A stretch of DNA of 64,000 nucleotides from JAFGSZ01 sp964492185 (lineage in GTDB: Bacteria; Bacteroidota; Bacteroidia; Bacteroidales; UBA10428): the NCBI GenBank assembly GCA_964492185.1, contig CAZBJH010000002.1, positions 10,726-74,725 of the forward strand, in the 5' to 3' direction. Under the pieces are notes generated by a model. It was not told the origin of the DNA. It was given only the letters and a program-made list of their open reading frames with translations, and did no database searches. Shown one piece after another: positions 17,551 to 30,300 of the stretch. A program made the position numbers and the translations under genes. Numbering within the stretch: position 1 is the stretch's first letter; each line of letters opens with the position of its first letter.

Positions 17551-20043
17551 ATGACCCGACTAAAATCATATGTGCTACCGGCATTCGTTGCTGTGATCAG
17601 TTTTATTATCCTCTCTCTTATATACATGTATCCGTCACTGGAAGGAAAAAGGCTTCAGCAAACCGATATGGTCCAGCACAGGGGTATGGCTAAAGAGCTT
17701 GATGATTTCCGTGAAAAAACAGGTGAAGAAACTCTCTGGACCAACAGTATTTTCGGAGGTATGCCAGCTTATTTAATATCCACAAGATTTACTGCTAATG
17801 TTACAAAACATGTTCATAAAATTTTAACACTGAATAACTGGCGGCCTGTATGTTTTATATTCATGTATCTTTTCGGATTTTACATAGCCCTTTTGTGCTT
17901 CAGGGTAAATAAATGGCTTGCCATAGCCGGGGCGGTTGCCTATGGGTTTTCAACTTATTTTATAACCTTTATTGGCGCAGGTCACATTTCCAAGGTGTTT
18001 GCCATAGGATATATGCCCCCTATAATCGGGGGTGTCCATCTTACCTTTCGTGGCAAATACTGGCAGGGTGGTGTAATAACCGGGTTATTCCTTGCATTGC
18101 AATTACGGATCAACCATGTGCAGATAACCTATTATACATTGATGATCGTTGTAATATACGGTGTCATTGAGCTGGTATATGCAATCCGTGAAAAAAGACT
18201 TCCTCAATTTATCAAACAATTCAGCATCCTTTTCCTTTTTGCCTTACTGGCCCTGGGCAGCAACCTGGCAAACTTATGGACAACCTATGAATACGGTAAA
18301 TTTTCAATCCGGGGCAAATCAGAACTCACAACTGATCAGGATAACCGTACAACGGGCCTCGACAGGGATTATGTTACACAATACAGTTACGGGATAGGGG
18401 AAACATTTATCCTGCTGATACCAAATTTCAAAGGCGGGTCTTCAATTAGTGAATTACCGCAAAAATCGGAAACATTTGACCTTTTAAAAAAAATTCAGGG
18501 CCCGGCTGCAGCAAGAAAAGCCATCAAATCAATGCCCATGTATTGGGGCAGTCAGCCCTTCACTTCAGGCCCGTCATATATAGGCGCAAGCGTGATTTTC
18601 CTCTTTGTGCTGGGGTTGTTTCTTATTAAAGGCAGGATCAGGTGGTGGATCATAGTTACCACGATACTATCCATTGTCCTGGCATGGGGGGATAACTTTG
18701 CTGTTGTAACCAATTTTTTCCTGGATTACGTTCCGGGTTATAATAAATTCAGGGCAGTTGCCACAACTATAATAATGGCCGCTTTCACAATTCCTCTTAT
18801 GGGGATACTCGCGATTGATTCAATTCTAATAAAATCATTCAGCAAAAAAGAACTCACTAAATATATTACCAGTTCATTCTATATTACAGGGGGAATATGT
18901 TTGTTTTTTATTCTCACCGCGGGTGCGCTTTTTGATTTCTCTTCAACATCAGATCAACGTTATTTGGCCCAGGGGGCTGATGAATTTGTCGAAGCGCTGA
19001 GAAGCGACCGCCTGATGTTGTTACGACAGGATGCATTCCGTTCCATTATTTTTATTTTGCTTACAGCAGGTATACTATATCTTTTTGTTAATCAAAAAAT
19101 TTCAACAAAATATTTTATCCCGGGACTTGCACTTGTCATTCTTATCGATATATGGGCAATTGACAAACGATATCTTAATAACGACGATTTTGTAACAAAA
19201 CGTCAGCACAGGAATACTTTCACACGATCAAAAGCCGACCAGTATATCCTTCAGGATACGGATCCGAATTACCGTGTATTAAATTTATCCCTTTCTCCTT
19301 TCCAGGATGCGACAACCTCATACTATCACAAATCCATCGGAGGATACCATGGTGCAAAAATGAGGCGTTACCAGGAACTGATCGACCATGAAATACAGCA
19401 GGAAATGCAGATGATCATTGCTGCATTAAGAAAGGGTGATTTTGCACTTGTCGACAGAGTATTACAAAAAACAAATACACTCAACATGCTCAACACCCGT
19501 TACATCATTTATAATCCTGAAGCTCCGCCCATTCATAATAAATATGCATCAGGCAATGCCTGGTTTGTTAATAAGATCCAATGGGCAGAAAATGCTGACC
19601 GGGAGATTGAAGCCCTGAACACACTCAGGCCCTCCTCCGAAGCTGTTGTCGATAAAAGATTTTCGGAAACAATCCATTCTGCTTCCTTTTCTAAGGATAC
19701 AACATTAACTATTCAACTGGAAAAGTATGAACCAAACAATCTTGTTTATTCTTCATCTTCTGATGCTGAACAAGCAGCAATTTTTTCCGAGATCTATTAC
19801 CCAAAAGGCTGGAAAGCTACTATTGACGGGGAACCTGCTGAAATATTCAGGACTAATTACATTCTAAGGGGACTAATTGTGCCTCCCGGGAAACATACTA
19901 TTGAATTTCGGTTTGAACCCCTGTCATATTACCTGGGAAGTAAAATCTCACTTGCTTCATCAATTCTTTTAATTATAATTTTCATTGGCATTAGTTATAT
20001 CGAAGTAAGAAAATTACTTACAGACCGGGAATTAAAATCCTGA
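17551..20043 (+). CDS. YfhO-family large membrane protein
   Basis: An 830-residue protein with an N-terminal membrane half of about 12 helices (residues 8-540) including the GGMPAYLIS loop, and a C-terminal soluble part with NMLNTRYIIYN, IYYPKGWKATIDG and LRGLIVPPGKHTIEFRF, which is the conserved ending of YfhO proteins, followed by a last helix. YfhO proteins belong to the GT-C-like superfamily and are linked in Gram-positives to lipoteichoic acid glycosylation; in Bacteroidota they are conserved but the reaction is not established. A lipid-linked-sugar-dependent transfer at the periplasmic face fits the glycan neighbourhood. Start ATG 17551 is clear. Confidence 0.85.
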   Translation: MTRLKSYVLPAFVAVISFIILSLIYMYPSLEGKRLQQTDMVQHRGMAKELDDFREKTGEETLWTNSIFGGMPAYLISTRFTANVTKHVHKILTLNNWRPVCFIFMYLFGFYIALLCFRVNKWLAIAGAVAYGFSTYFITFIGAGHISKVFAIGYMPPIIGGVHLTFRGKYWQGGVITGLFLALQLRINHVQITYYTLMIVVIYGVIELVYAIREKRLPQFIKQFSILFLFALLALGSNLANLWTTYEYGKFSIRGKSELTTDQDNRTTGLDRDYVTQYSYGIGETFILLIPNFKGGSSISELPQKSETFDLLKKIQGPAAARKAIKSMPMYWGSQPFTSGPSYIGASVIFLFVLGLFLIKGRIRWWIIVTTILSIVLAWGDNFAVVTNFFLDYVPGYNKFRAVATTIIMAAFTIPLMGILAIDSILIKSFSKKELTKYITSSFYITGGICLFFILTAGALFDFSSTSDQRYLAQGADEFVEALRSDRLMLLRQDAFRSIIFILLTAGILYLFVNQKISTKYFIPGLALVILIDIWAIDKRYLNNDDFVTKRQHRNTFTRSKADQYILQDTDPNYRVLNLSLSPFQDATTSYYHKSIGGYHGAKMRRYQELIDHEIQQEMQMIIAALRKGDFALVDRVLQKTNTLNMLNTRYIIYNPEAPPIHNKYASGNAWFVNKIQWAENADREIEALNTLRPSSEAVVDKRFSETIHSASFSKDTTLTIQLEKYEPNNLVYSSSSDAEQAAIFSEIYYPKGWKATIDGEPAEIFRTNYILRGLIVPPGKHTIEFRFEPLSYYLGSKISLASSILLIIIFIGISYIEVRKLLTDRELKS

Positions 20044-20047
20044 TTAC

Positions 20048-20066
20048 GGCGGGGTTCCATCCCGCC
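20048..20066. terminator. GC hairpin between convergent genes
   Basis: GGCGGG (20048-20053) and CCCGCC (20061-20066) form a 6-bp stem with a 7-base loop in the 46 bases between the YfhO-type stop and the PorP stop. There is no U-run on either strand, so a terminator role is only positional inference. Confidence 0.35.
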
Positions 20067-20089
20067 CTCACATATAATTTCGCAGATCT

Positions 20090-21061
20090 TTAATACCGCT
20101 CCAGCCACCTGTATCTTCTCACCGAGCTGCCGAATTTGATGGCGATGTTGATCTCATGCGAACCATACGTGAGTTTTGAAATACCGTTAAAACCGTAATC
20201 AAAAGAATACCCGAAATAGAGATTCCTGTATTTTAATCCAAGTAAAGCTATCAGTTCACCTGTTGTGCGAACAGATAAACCCGCCCAGTATTCTTTTTTA
20301 TAGATCATCCTCGTACTTATATCGGCCTGAAATCCCAGGTTTTCATTCAGCAAAATTACAAAAGAAGGCTCTGTTTCCCATGATGATCTTCCCGGAAAAG
20401 CATAACGGTAAGAACCCAGGATATAATAGTGACGAAGCACTTGTACATCCTGCTGGTTAACACTTATCTCACCTATCTTAAACCGTGACTGGAACAATTG
20501 TGAAACAACAAGCCCTGCATGATAGTTATTGCCCTGAATATTAAACCCTGCACTGGCATCGGGGATAATTGCCGATTTACCGATATAGGGCTGCAACGGA
20601 TCATCCGGATCCCGGAATTCAGCATTATCATCAATTTTAAACTGAAAGGCACTTGCTGTCAATCCGAATGAGATCTGATTATTATAGTTATTGATAAATA
20701 TATGATAGGCATAAGAAAATTGTAAACCGGTACGATTAATAGCCCCGTTCTGATCATTGAAAACATTTACACCAACCCCCACTCTTCCTTTTGTGCCTTT
20801 GGATATCGATCCGCCCCGGATGGCAAAACGCTTTTTCAGTATCCTGGCCTGTGCACTAAAAGAATAAGTTTCAGGAGGATTTTTAAAGCCTATCCATTGT
20901 TTTCTTCCTGTCAGATTTAATGAAGTTCGCCCATCCACTCCTGCCACAGCAGGATTCAACAAAAACTCATTCATCATATACTGGCTGTAAATGGGTAATT
21001 GTTGTGCAGATAAACTTCCTGATAGGGTTATGAAAATTAGTATTATACAGGTTCTAAACAT
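20090..21061 (-). CDS. PorP/SprF-family type IX secretion outer-membrane protein
   Basis: A 323-residue outer-membrane beta-barrel. A signal peptide (about residues 1-19, ending SLSAQ) is followed by the family hallmark QQLPIYSQYMMNEFLLNPAVAG and GRKQWIGFKNPPETYSFSA. PorP/SprF proteins are needed for secretion or anchoring of partner adhesins that carry type-B T9SS C-terminal domains; SprF does this for SprB in Flavobacterium johnsoniae. Its partner is evidently the giant adhesin gene 328 bases upstream on the same strand, which has that domain. A MITE (21100-21262) now sits between the two. Core T9SS genes (porK, porL, porM, porN, sov) are not in the window. Confidence 0.92.
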   Translation of the reverse strand: MFRTCIILIFITLSGSLSAQQLPIYSQYMMNEFLLNPAVAGVDGRTSLNLTGRKQWIGFKNPPETYSFSAQARILKKRFAIRGGSISKGTKGRVGVGVNVFNDQNGAINRTGLQFSYAYHIFINNYNNQISFGLTASAFQFKIDDNAEFRDPDDPLQPYIGKSAIIPDASAGFNIQGNNYHAGLVVSQLFQSRFKIGEISVNQQDVQVLRHYYILGSYRYAFPGRSSWETEPSFVILLNENLGFQADISTRMIYKKEYWAGLSVRTTGELIALLGLKYRNLYFGYSFDYGFNGISKLTYGSHEINIAIKFGSSVRRYRWLERY

Positions 21062-21099
21062 CTATAGTTGATTACCTCATAATCTTATATCATTAATTA

Positions 21100-21262
21100 G
21101 TGTCTGTCCATAAAGTCCCATTTGCCGCGTTACGCTTGTCCGAAAATTGCTCATTTACGACAAGTAAACTCCGCGTTTCCGGACCGCGCGAGCCTTGCAA
21201 ATGGAACCTTCTGAACAGACACATGTATGTATAAACATTTTAACTACTTTATAGACGGACTC
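21100..21262 (+). mobile_element. MITE copy D (type 1, 163 bp)
   Basis: Begins GTGTCTGTCCATAAAGT and ends ACTTTATAGACGGACTC; the ends are inverted repeats matching at 14 of 17 positions. Perfect TAATTA duplications flank it (21094-21099 and 21263-21268). Internally GTGTCTGT pairs with ACAGACAC and CCATTTGC with GCAAATGG, so the left 125 bases could fold into a long hairpin. It separates porP from the upstream adhesin gene. Confidence 0.88.
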
Positions 21263-21389
21263 TAATTAAATGAAATGAGCAATATTACTATATCGCAATA
21301 TGGCTAAAAAAAAAGAAACAAACATGTATACGGCATGATTTGTAAAATGTTTATTCTTTACCCGTTACATGTATTATTTCCTGGCAAAT

Positions 21390-24300
21390 TTACCTTAATA
21401 TGGTCACATTGCCCATTTCCTGTCTTCCTGATCCGTCATTCAGATAAATGACATAATGATAAGAATCAACCGGTAGTTCATTCCCCCTGTTATCATTTCC
21501 GTCCCATGGGTTGGGATAACCTTTATCAGAAAGGTACACAAGCTTTCCCCAACGGTTATAAACCTGCACTACCAGTTCAGGATACAATTCCTTTATCGTA
21601 ACCTGAGGCAGCGCCGGATGATTGATAATCCAGGTATCGTTGTACTGGTCATTATTCGGGGAAAAAGCGGAAGGTATTTTCAAGCAGGTCCGGCGGTCAC
21701 TTTTAACCGGTATCGAATTTTTGATCGAACAATTGTTTGCATCAATAACCTCAACAGTATAATTTCCCTCCATTAATTCATTAAGAACAGGAGTATTAAT
21801 ACCTGGAAATCCATCCCAGGAAAAATTGTAACAAGGTGTTCCGCCTGTGACTTCCAGAATAACTGATCCGTTCCTTACATCAGGACACGCGGGTTTTATT
21901 ACTTCATATTCGATATGCAGAGGGTCGGGTTGTTCAATAACAGCCCCTGTGTCAAACACACAATTATTATAATCCTCAACATACAGAGTATAATTACTTG
22001 CGCCAAGTCCTTCAGCAATACTGCCTTCAATAGGTGAGCCATCTATCAGATAATTATAGGGAGGTGTTCCTCCCGAACCGTACATAACTATTGCACCGTC
22101 TTTATAATCATAACACGAAACATGTTCAACAATAAAACCCATAACAGTCTGCTCAGGTTGTTCAATATCAATACTTTCGGTTCCTGAACAACTATTATCA
22201 TCTGTTACCGTTAATGTATATTCTCCTGCAGGTATTTCTTCCAGTTCACTGCTTTCTGATCCGGTATTCCAAATGTACGAATATGGTTCTGTCCCGTTTG
22301 ATACAATAGCCTCTATAACGCCGTCATTATATCCAAAGCAAGATATCTCCCGAACAATCGAAAATGATATATCCAATGGCTGATCCTGATCAATAATCGC
22401 GGAATCTATTTTGATGCAATTATTATCATCCGTTACCGTAACCCGGAATGTTCCTTTAACAAGGCTGGATATGCTATCCGATGTAACCCCGTTTGACCAC
22501 AGGTAATTATATTCATTGCCAGTCAATACCCCTCCTGTTACATCTATAACAGCCCTGCCCGGTATATCCCCCTGGCAGGAAATTTCCCAGGTCGTAACAC
22601 CAGTAATAATCTCTTCAGGATCCTCAAGAACAAAATCATAATTTCTAATGCAATTATTGGCATCGGATAATATAAGATTATATGTTCCTGCAGACAGGCC
22701 TGTAAGGGAACTGCCATTTTCTGCGAATTCATTACCCTCATTGCTTGTCCATTCGAATGAAAAATCACCCGTGCCTCCACGCGGAGTTATATGTATCTCC
22801 CCGTTGCTTCCTTCAAAACAGGATATTTCATAATCTTTGTAATCACTTAAAACAGATGAAATATATATTGAATCAGGTTCGGTCAATGTAAGACTGGTAT
22901 CAATTGTGCAGTTAACGCCATCGGTGACTGTTACACTGTAATCCCCGGCAGGGATCCCAATGAGATCTTCGGTGGTACTGTTATCTGACCACAAATAGGT
23001 ATACGGGCCCACGGCCACATCTCCGCCGGTTACTGAAAGGTCAATTGCAGCATCATGATCGCCATAACACCATACATTATGATCACCCCGCTCAGTGACA
23101 GTATATTCAAGCTCCAGTTTCCCGGGCTGTACCAGATCAAAGCTGTCTTTCGTAAAGCAGCCGAAAGGATCTGTGATCTCAACAAAATAACTCCCTGCAG
23201 GAATATTCACCTGATCTTTGCTCCCGGCTCCAATTAATTTTCCTCCCTCTGTTTGCCAGTCAAATATATAATCACCATGCCCGCCTGCAATTTCATCAAG
23301 ATAAATTGCACCGTTTTCCAATCCATAACATGCTACATTATATCCTCCCGGGTAAACGGAAACAGAATCCTCAATAATCCCAACAGGATCAGGTTGGGTT
23401 AAAGTGGCTGATTCTGAGGCATGACAACCTCTGTTATCCACAACAGTAACTTCATAATACCCGGCTTTAATATTATACAATGTATCAGGGTAATTAATAT
23501 TTGAATAAGTAGTGTCAAAACCGTTCGGCCCCGTCCAGTGATATTCTACAGAGTCCGTGGGGTCAACATTAGTAATGATATAACCATTGCTTTCACCATG
23601 ACAACGAATATTGTAATCTCCATATTCCGATGGGAATGTTCCGAAGTTAGGCGGTTTATATTCATTTATCCTGTAACCGGTTTCCGTATTGCATAAATTT
23701 GTGTCTTCAACATATACCATATAATACCCGAACTGAACGCCGAGTAATGTATCTGCATAAATTGTATCCTCCAGACTATATAACTCCGGGTGTGAATGCC
23801 ACATTGGATTATAATCCGGCGTACCGCCGTCAATACATACTGCCAGTGTTCCGTCCCCTCCATCGCAGCTAAGACTGTCCACAAGCTTAATAGAAGCAGT
23901 CAGCAAGTCAGGCTCGGTTAATGTAAATGATGCCGTTGCATGACAATTAAAATGATCGGTAACAGTAACCTGGTAATCTCCGGCATATAACTGACTGATA
24001 TCTTTTGTTACCGAATCATTATCCCACGAATAGTTAAAGTCGTATGCATCATAATGATTAAAGCCGGAAATACCACCAGTTGGCAGGAGGTATATTTCCC
24101 CGTTATTTTCGCCAAAACAGCGAATATTCCTGCCACCGATATAGGCCTTAACTGAATCTCCGATTACAATTTCCGAAACAATCCAGATAAAAGCCGTATC
24201 GTTTATTCCTGTACATTTCTCCTGTCCTGCATTATCGCGGGTAAACGGTGTAACAATAACCTGAAGCAACTGTGGTTCTGCTGTAGTATTTCGGATGGAA

Positions 24301-27300
24301 TCAATGATCAAAAATCCCGGGGCAAGGAAATTGGTATCTCCCCGGTAAAACACTTCTATTTCAGGTGATTCATATTCAAGTGTATACCGGAATCTTACTT
24401 CACGAATAGGCCGCGATACACTTGTTAATTGTATATGTGTTGCCAGTTCGGTACAAATCGTGTCTCTTTCAGGCGTGAGGGTGACTTTCGGGGTGGGTTC
24501 TATCCAAATCTCAACGGTCTCAGGTATTCCTGTACATTTCAAATCATCACTCCCGGCCATCCGGGTATAGGGAATAATCGTATATCGCACCAGTTTTGCC
24601 GTATCTGTTGCATTATGTATACTATCAGTAATAATAAATCCCGGATCAAGATTAAAACTTGAATCACTTACTACAGTTACTCCATAAGGAATCTCAAGAT
24701 CATACCTGAAACGTACCTCCCTGGTTGGTCTTGAAGGGCTGGATAAAGCAATACCTGTATGATCATCATTGCAGAGTGTATCAATAACAGGTACAACAAC
24801 AACCTTTGGAGTCGGTTCTACCCAAATGCTTACAGTGTCGTTAATACCCTTACATTTCTGTTCGCCCGAAGCATCTATGGTATAAGGTGTTATAATATAC
24901 CGGATAAGCTGGGCTGTATCACTCTGGTTACTCAAGATTTGTTTAAGGGTATCTGATAAGGTAAAATTATGTTCATAATCATAACCCGACAGTGAATCGG
25001 GATACTCGGGCTGCGGCTCGATCTCAAACTCTACCCATCGTGTTGGCTTTGTCGGCGTGCTGAAGATTACCTTCGTTTCATCTCCGTCACAAATCGTATC
25101 AAGCTGAGGTATAGCTGTTACTTTTGGTGTTGGCTCTACCCATACATCCACTGTATCGGGAATACCCGGACATTTCTGATTGCCACTGCCATCAAGGGTA
25201 TAAGGCATAATAATATACTGGATCAGCTGGGCGCTATCGCTCAGATTATCCAATGTTTGTACTAAAGTACTGTCAATGGTATACCGGTGCTCATCACTGT
25301 ATCCGGACAAGGAACCCGGATGTTCAGGCTCTGCTTCAATCTCAAATTCAACATGCCATTGCGGCCGTGTGGGTGTGGTAAAATTAATAGTCACTGCCGT
25401 GCTGTCACAGATAGTATCAACCTGGGGTATTGCTGTTACTTTTGCCGTGGGCTCTACCCAGATACCTACAGTATCATTGATACCATAACATTTCTGATTA
25501 CCCGAGGCATCAATAGTCCATGGGGTGATGATATACTCAATGTACTGGGCAGTATCGCTTAAATTATACAGTGTCTGTGCTAATGTGCTGTCTGTGGTAA
25601 AACGGTGTTCATCACTATAGCCGGATAAAGAACCCGAATGTTCAGGCTCTGCTTCAATCTCAAATTCGACCCAACGGGTAGGCCAGGTTGGTGTGGTGAA
25701 GGTTACCATCGTGGCTATGCTGTCACAGATCGTATCAATCTGAGGTATAGCTGTTACTTTTGGTGTTGGCTCTACCCATACATCCACTGTATCGGGAATA
25801 CCCGGACATTTCTGATTGCCACTGCCATCAAGGGTATAAGGCATAATAATATACTGGATCAGCTGGGCGCTATCGCTCAGATTATCCAATGTTTGTACTA
25901 AAGTACTGTCAATGGTATACCGGTGCTCATCACTGTATCCGGACAAGGAACCCGGATGTTCAGGCTCTGCTTCAATCTCAAATTCAACATGCCATAGCGG
26001 CCGTGTGGGTGTGGTAAAGCTTACTGTTACTGACGTGCTGTCACATATAGTATCAATCTGTGGGGCGGCAATGACTTTAGGTGTAGGCTCTACCCAGATA
26101 TCAACCGTATCATTAATGCCTTTACATTTTTGGCTACCCGCGGCATCTATGGTATAAGGTGTTATAATATACCGGATAAGCTGAGCTGTATCACTCTGAT
26201 TATTCAAGGTCTGTTTAAGAGTGTCTGATAAGGTAAAACGGTGTTCATCACTGTAGCCCGACAGTGAATCTGTATATTCCGGCTGAGCCGTGATCTCAAA
26301 CTCTACCCAGCGGGTGGGCTTTGTCGGCGTGCTGAAGGTAACCATCGTTTCATCTCCGTCACATATAGTATCAACCTGTGGGGCGGCAATGACTTTAGGT
26401 GTGGGCTCTACCCATATATCAACAGTGTCATTAATACCCTCACATTTTTGATTACCCGCAGCATCTATGGTATAGGGTGTTATAATATAACGGATAAGCT
26501 GGGCTGTATCACTCTGGTTATTTAAGGTCTGTTTAAGAGTGTCTGATAAGGTAAAATGATGTTCATCACTGTAGCCCGACAGTGAATCTGTATATTCCGG
26601 CTGAGCCGTGATCTCAAACTCTACCCAGCGGGTGGGCTTTGTCGGCGTGCTGAAGATAACCATCGTTTCATCTCCGTCACATATAGTATCAATCTGGGGT
26701 ATAGCGGTTACCTTTGCCTGTGGTTCAATATATATTATAATTACTGTGTCAAGGCCTCCACCGCATTCAGGATCACCGTCGCCAGGATCTATATGGGGGG
26801 TAAAGGTATAGGTCACTGTCTGTACATCCGAAGTGGTATTGGTCAGATCATCACTTTGAGTGCCTGATGTCTGGTCACTCTGGTCGTCCAGCGTATAGGT
26901 CACGCCCGCAGGATAAGTAACATCAATATCATAGCGCCAGGTACCACTTGAAGTGTTAGGATTGGTTATGGTGAACTCTGCATCCCCATCATAACACAGG
27001 GTGTCATCGGCTGTGACCTCTATATCAGGCTGTGGATTNNNNNNNNNNNNNNNNNNNNNNNNNNNNNNNNNNNNNNNNNNNNNNNNNNNNNNNNNNNNNN
27101 NNNNNNNNNNNNNNNNNNNNNNNNNNNNNNNNNNNNNNCCCCATCATAACACAGGGTGTCATCGGCTGTGACCTCTATATCAGGCTGTGGATTGATATAG
27201 ATGGTTATGGTCGTGTCAAGGCCTCCACCGCATTCAGGATCACCGTCGCCAGGATCTATATGGGGGGTAAAGGTATAGGTCACTGTCTGTACATCCGAAG

Positions 27301-30300
27301 TGGTATTGGTCAGATCATCACTTTGAGTGCCTGATGTCTGGTCACTCTGGTCGTCCAGCGTATAGGTCACGCCCGCAGGATAAGTAACATCAATATCATA
27401 GCGCCAGGTACCACTTGAAGTGTTAGGATTGGTTATGGTGAACTCTGCATCCCCATCATAACACAGGGTGTCATCGGCTGTGACCTCTATATCAGGCTGT
27501 GGATTTACAAATACTACTAAGGTATCATATCCTAAACACCCTTCACTATTTGTCTCAGTAACTCTTACTGTATCATAACCATTATAAAGATCAACTGTTA
27601 TTTGATTTGTACCTTGTCCATTCTTAATAATACCATTATTCAACTCCCATAAATATGAACTCCCTGAATTAAAAGTTACATCAAATGGAACATCACTTGT
27701 ATCTGCCCAGCAATAAATTGAATCATCATCAATCAATGGACCGGGAAGTGAATTTACGGAAATGTTAAGCTCCGCAGTATCTGAACAGGAACCGTCACTG
27801 ACAATTAATGAAACAACTTCGGTGCCGTTCACTGAATCCCAACGGACATCCATACTGTTATTTCCATTGGTACTGACCAGAGTTCCGCCGGTGGCATCCC
27901 AGTCATACGTATCAAAAAGATCAGGAATGGAATAGGTCACTGTATCAAACTGGCATAGATCCGTAACCTCATATATCGAATGGACAGAAGATGATGCGGA
28001 AACCGAATAAAATGACCCCGGGTCGGACTGGTTCAGGTATTCGGTATGGATCCAGCCATCCGAACGGACAGTATCGGAGATTCTTATCTCATCTATGATA
28101 CCATCGAAATTATATTGACTGCTGTCATAAGGTTCACATCCGAATTTTAAGGTAGTACCAGAACTATCCATCTCGTCAGTGGTTGCCATAGGACGATCTT
28201 CAAATCCGTTGACAAAAGTTTTTAAAAAATCTCCGGAATTTGAAAATGTCCCGGTCACATAATACCATTCATGAGTATTTAATACAGTCCCCCCGCTTAC
28301 TTCCCTGTTCAACACAGAATTATTAGGTGAATTTCTGATTTCAAACTCTGCCCTGTATTTGGAATTATATGAATATAATCCGAGCTTGTACCCACCAAAC
28401 ACATCATCACTCTGATTCCCTGCAATTTTCTGATCTGGTCCAACTGTGTTAAGGCAAATCCACGCTGACACAGTAATTTCTTCTGTTATATCAAAATTTG
28501 CAGAATAAGGTGTAATATCGACATAATCATCCGTGCCATCAAAATCCCGTGAACGGTCAATCTTCCCAATAGTATCATTCGTCCCGTAATTCGTACCACT
28601 GTTTGAATTGAATGTAGCATCAGCCAACGCATCATCACTCATATGCCAAACTCCCTGGTAATGATCATCCCAGACCGCTGTTGTAGAAGGATCCGTATCG
28701 GCCTGCGGGTTGCCATACAACATTTTGATCTCCGTATCCTCGTTCCACGACAATACCGGGATCCTTACCCATGCGATGTATTCTCCTGTTGCAGGGTCAT
28801 ATCTTTCAATTTCATGATCCAGCTTATACCCGTTAAGGTCGGTAAATACAATATCATAGCCGTTGGGATCATAAACATCGCCCCCGTTGGCCGTATCTTT
28901 CAGGCCGGCATCCGTATGGTGGATGAGCATAGGAAAGTTGATCAGGTTTTCATACCCGGTAACCTGGTTATGATCAATGGTAATGGTTTTTTCATAAGCA
29001 TAGCCGAGAGAAGAAAAAGGACCGGCAATAAACAGGCTGGCAGGCCTTGAATACACCGAATCTTTATCTGATCCGGAACCACAATCCCCCACTACAAGAC
29101 AATAATATGCACCAATATCCGTCTCATCAACTGTTGATAGATTCAAAGTATCGGTTATTTCACCGGACAATACATTTCCGTCCCTGAACCACTGATACGT
29201 AAGATTATCTCCGTTTGCAGTTACTGAAAACCCTGCATTACCACCCGAACAAACAGATACCGGTTCAGGTTGTTGTGTAATTTGAACACATTTAACCGCC
29301 CCTATGCCAAATTCGTGGCCCGGCGAGGAATTAATACCGGAAAGGCCATGCCTGCCGATAAGGGGTGCAGCCAGTGTATAATGGCTGCCATCCACTCCCC
29401 AATCGTTTGCCGGTTCACGTTTTAAGATCCTGGAAGCAGAGCTGAGGCTTTCGCCAAAGCCATCCGCCGATAAGTACAGGTTATAGTTCGTGCTGGTTAA
29501 ACCGTCTGCTGCCGCAATGATCCAGTAGCCAAAGGAATATGCAGAATCTACGGGAACTCCGTTATCATAAAGAGCTAATCCGGCATCACCCGGATCAGCA
29601 CGGACAAATTCAGTTACCAGGGATCCGGCTGAAAGATCAATGAAAATCAACCTGGCGGCATTATTAGTGGAAGATGTACCTACAGGAAATAAATATTCCG
29701 CCCCGATGTCTGATACATCCCTCCTGAATTTTCCCAGGATCACTCCCGAAGTATAATCCAGACCGGATGCATCACCTGAAAAATACAGGGTATTGGAGCC
29801 GGCATCAATATTCCCGTGTACCATTGTCAGGTTATTCTCTACCTGCACTTCACTGTCCAATATAAGATTACCGGAGGATTTATTGACCACAAGATTATAG
29901 AATGTCTCACCTCCGATTCCGGGAATACTCTGATCTCCCGTACCATTTATGATCACCGTTCCCTGCTGCCGGGAAAAAACATTGCCATTATTCCAGTTAC
30001 CTCCAAGACTTATTGAATAGTTATCTGAAGAGGTAACATCCAATGTTGCCGTACCGCTTATCGTCAGGTCATTTTTTACATTTATATTACCTGCCAGCTC
30101 TTTATTCCCGCTCCCACTGAATATTACATCCCAGTATGCATCCTGCGGTGCAACAATATTCTGATCTGAACCGGAATAACTTATCGTATTAGCATTAAAA
30201 CCCGCGAACAATTCCAGGTCACTATCCTGAACGCCGTCAAAAGTAACTTCTGACCCGGCATAATTATAAAATTGTACTTCACCGTTATCAATATTTAACA

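Noticed and set aside
24429..26811. Several plus-strand open frames of 60-135 residues opposite the adhesin gene
   Set aside because: They repeat with the module period, lack any family signature, and sit antisense to a long coding frame, so they are composition shadows.
27020..27334. Separate genes at each side of the second gap
   Set aside because: Frames containing the N run are artefacts; both sides code the same module array in one frame once the overlap is collapsed.
24175..27505. CRISPR-like or satellite repeat
   Set aside because: The repeats are about 312-318 bases, in frame and coding for protein modules.
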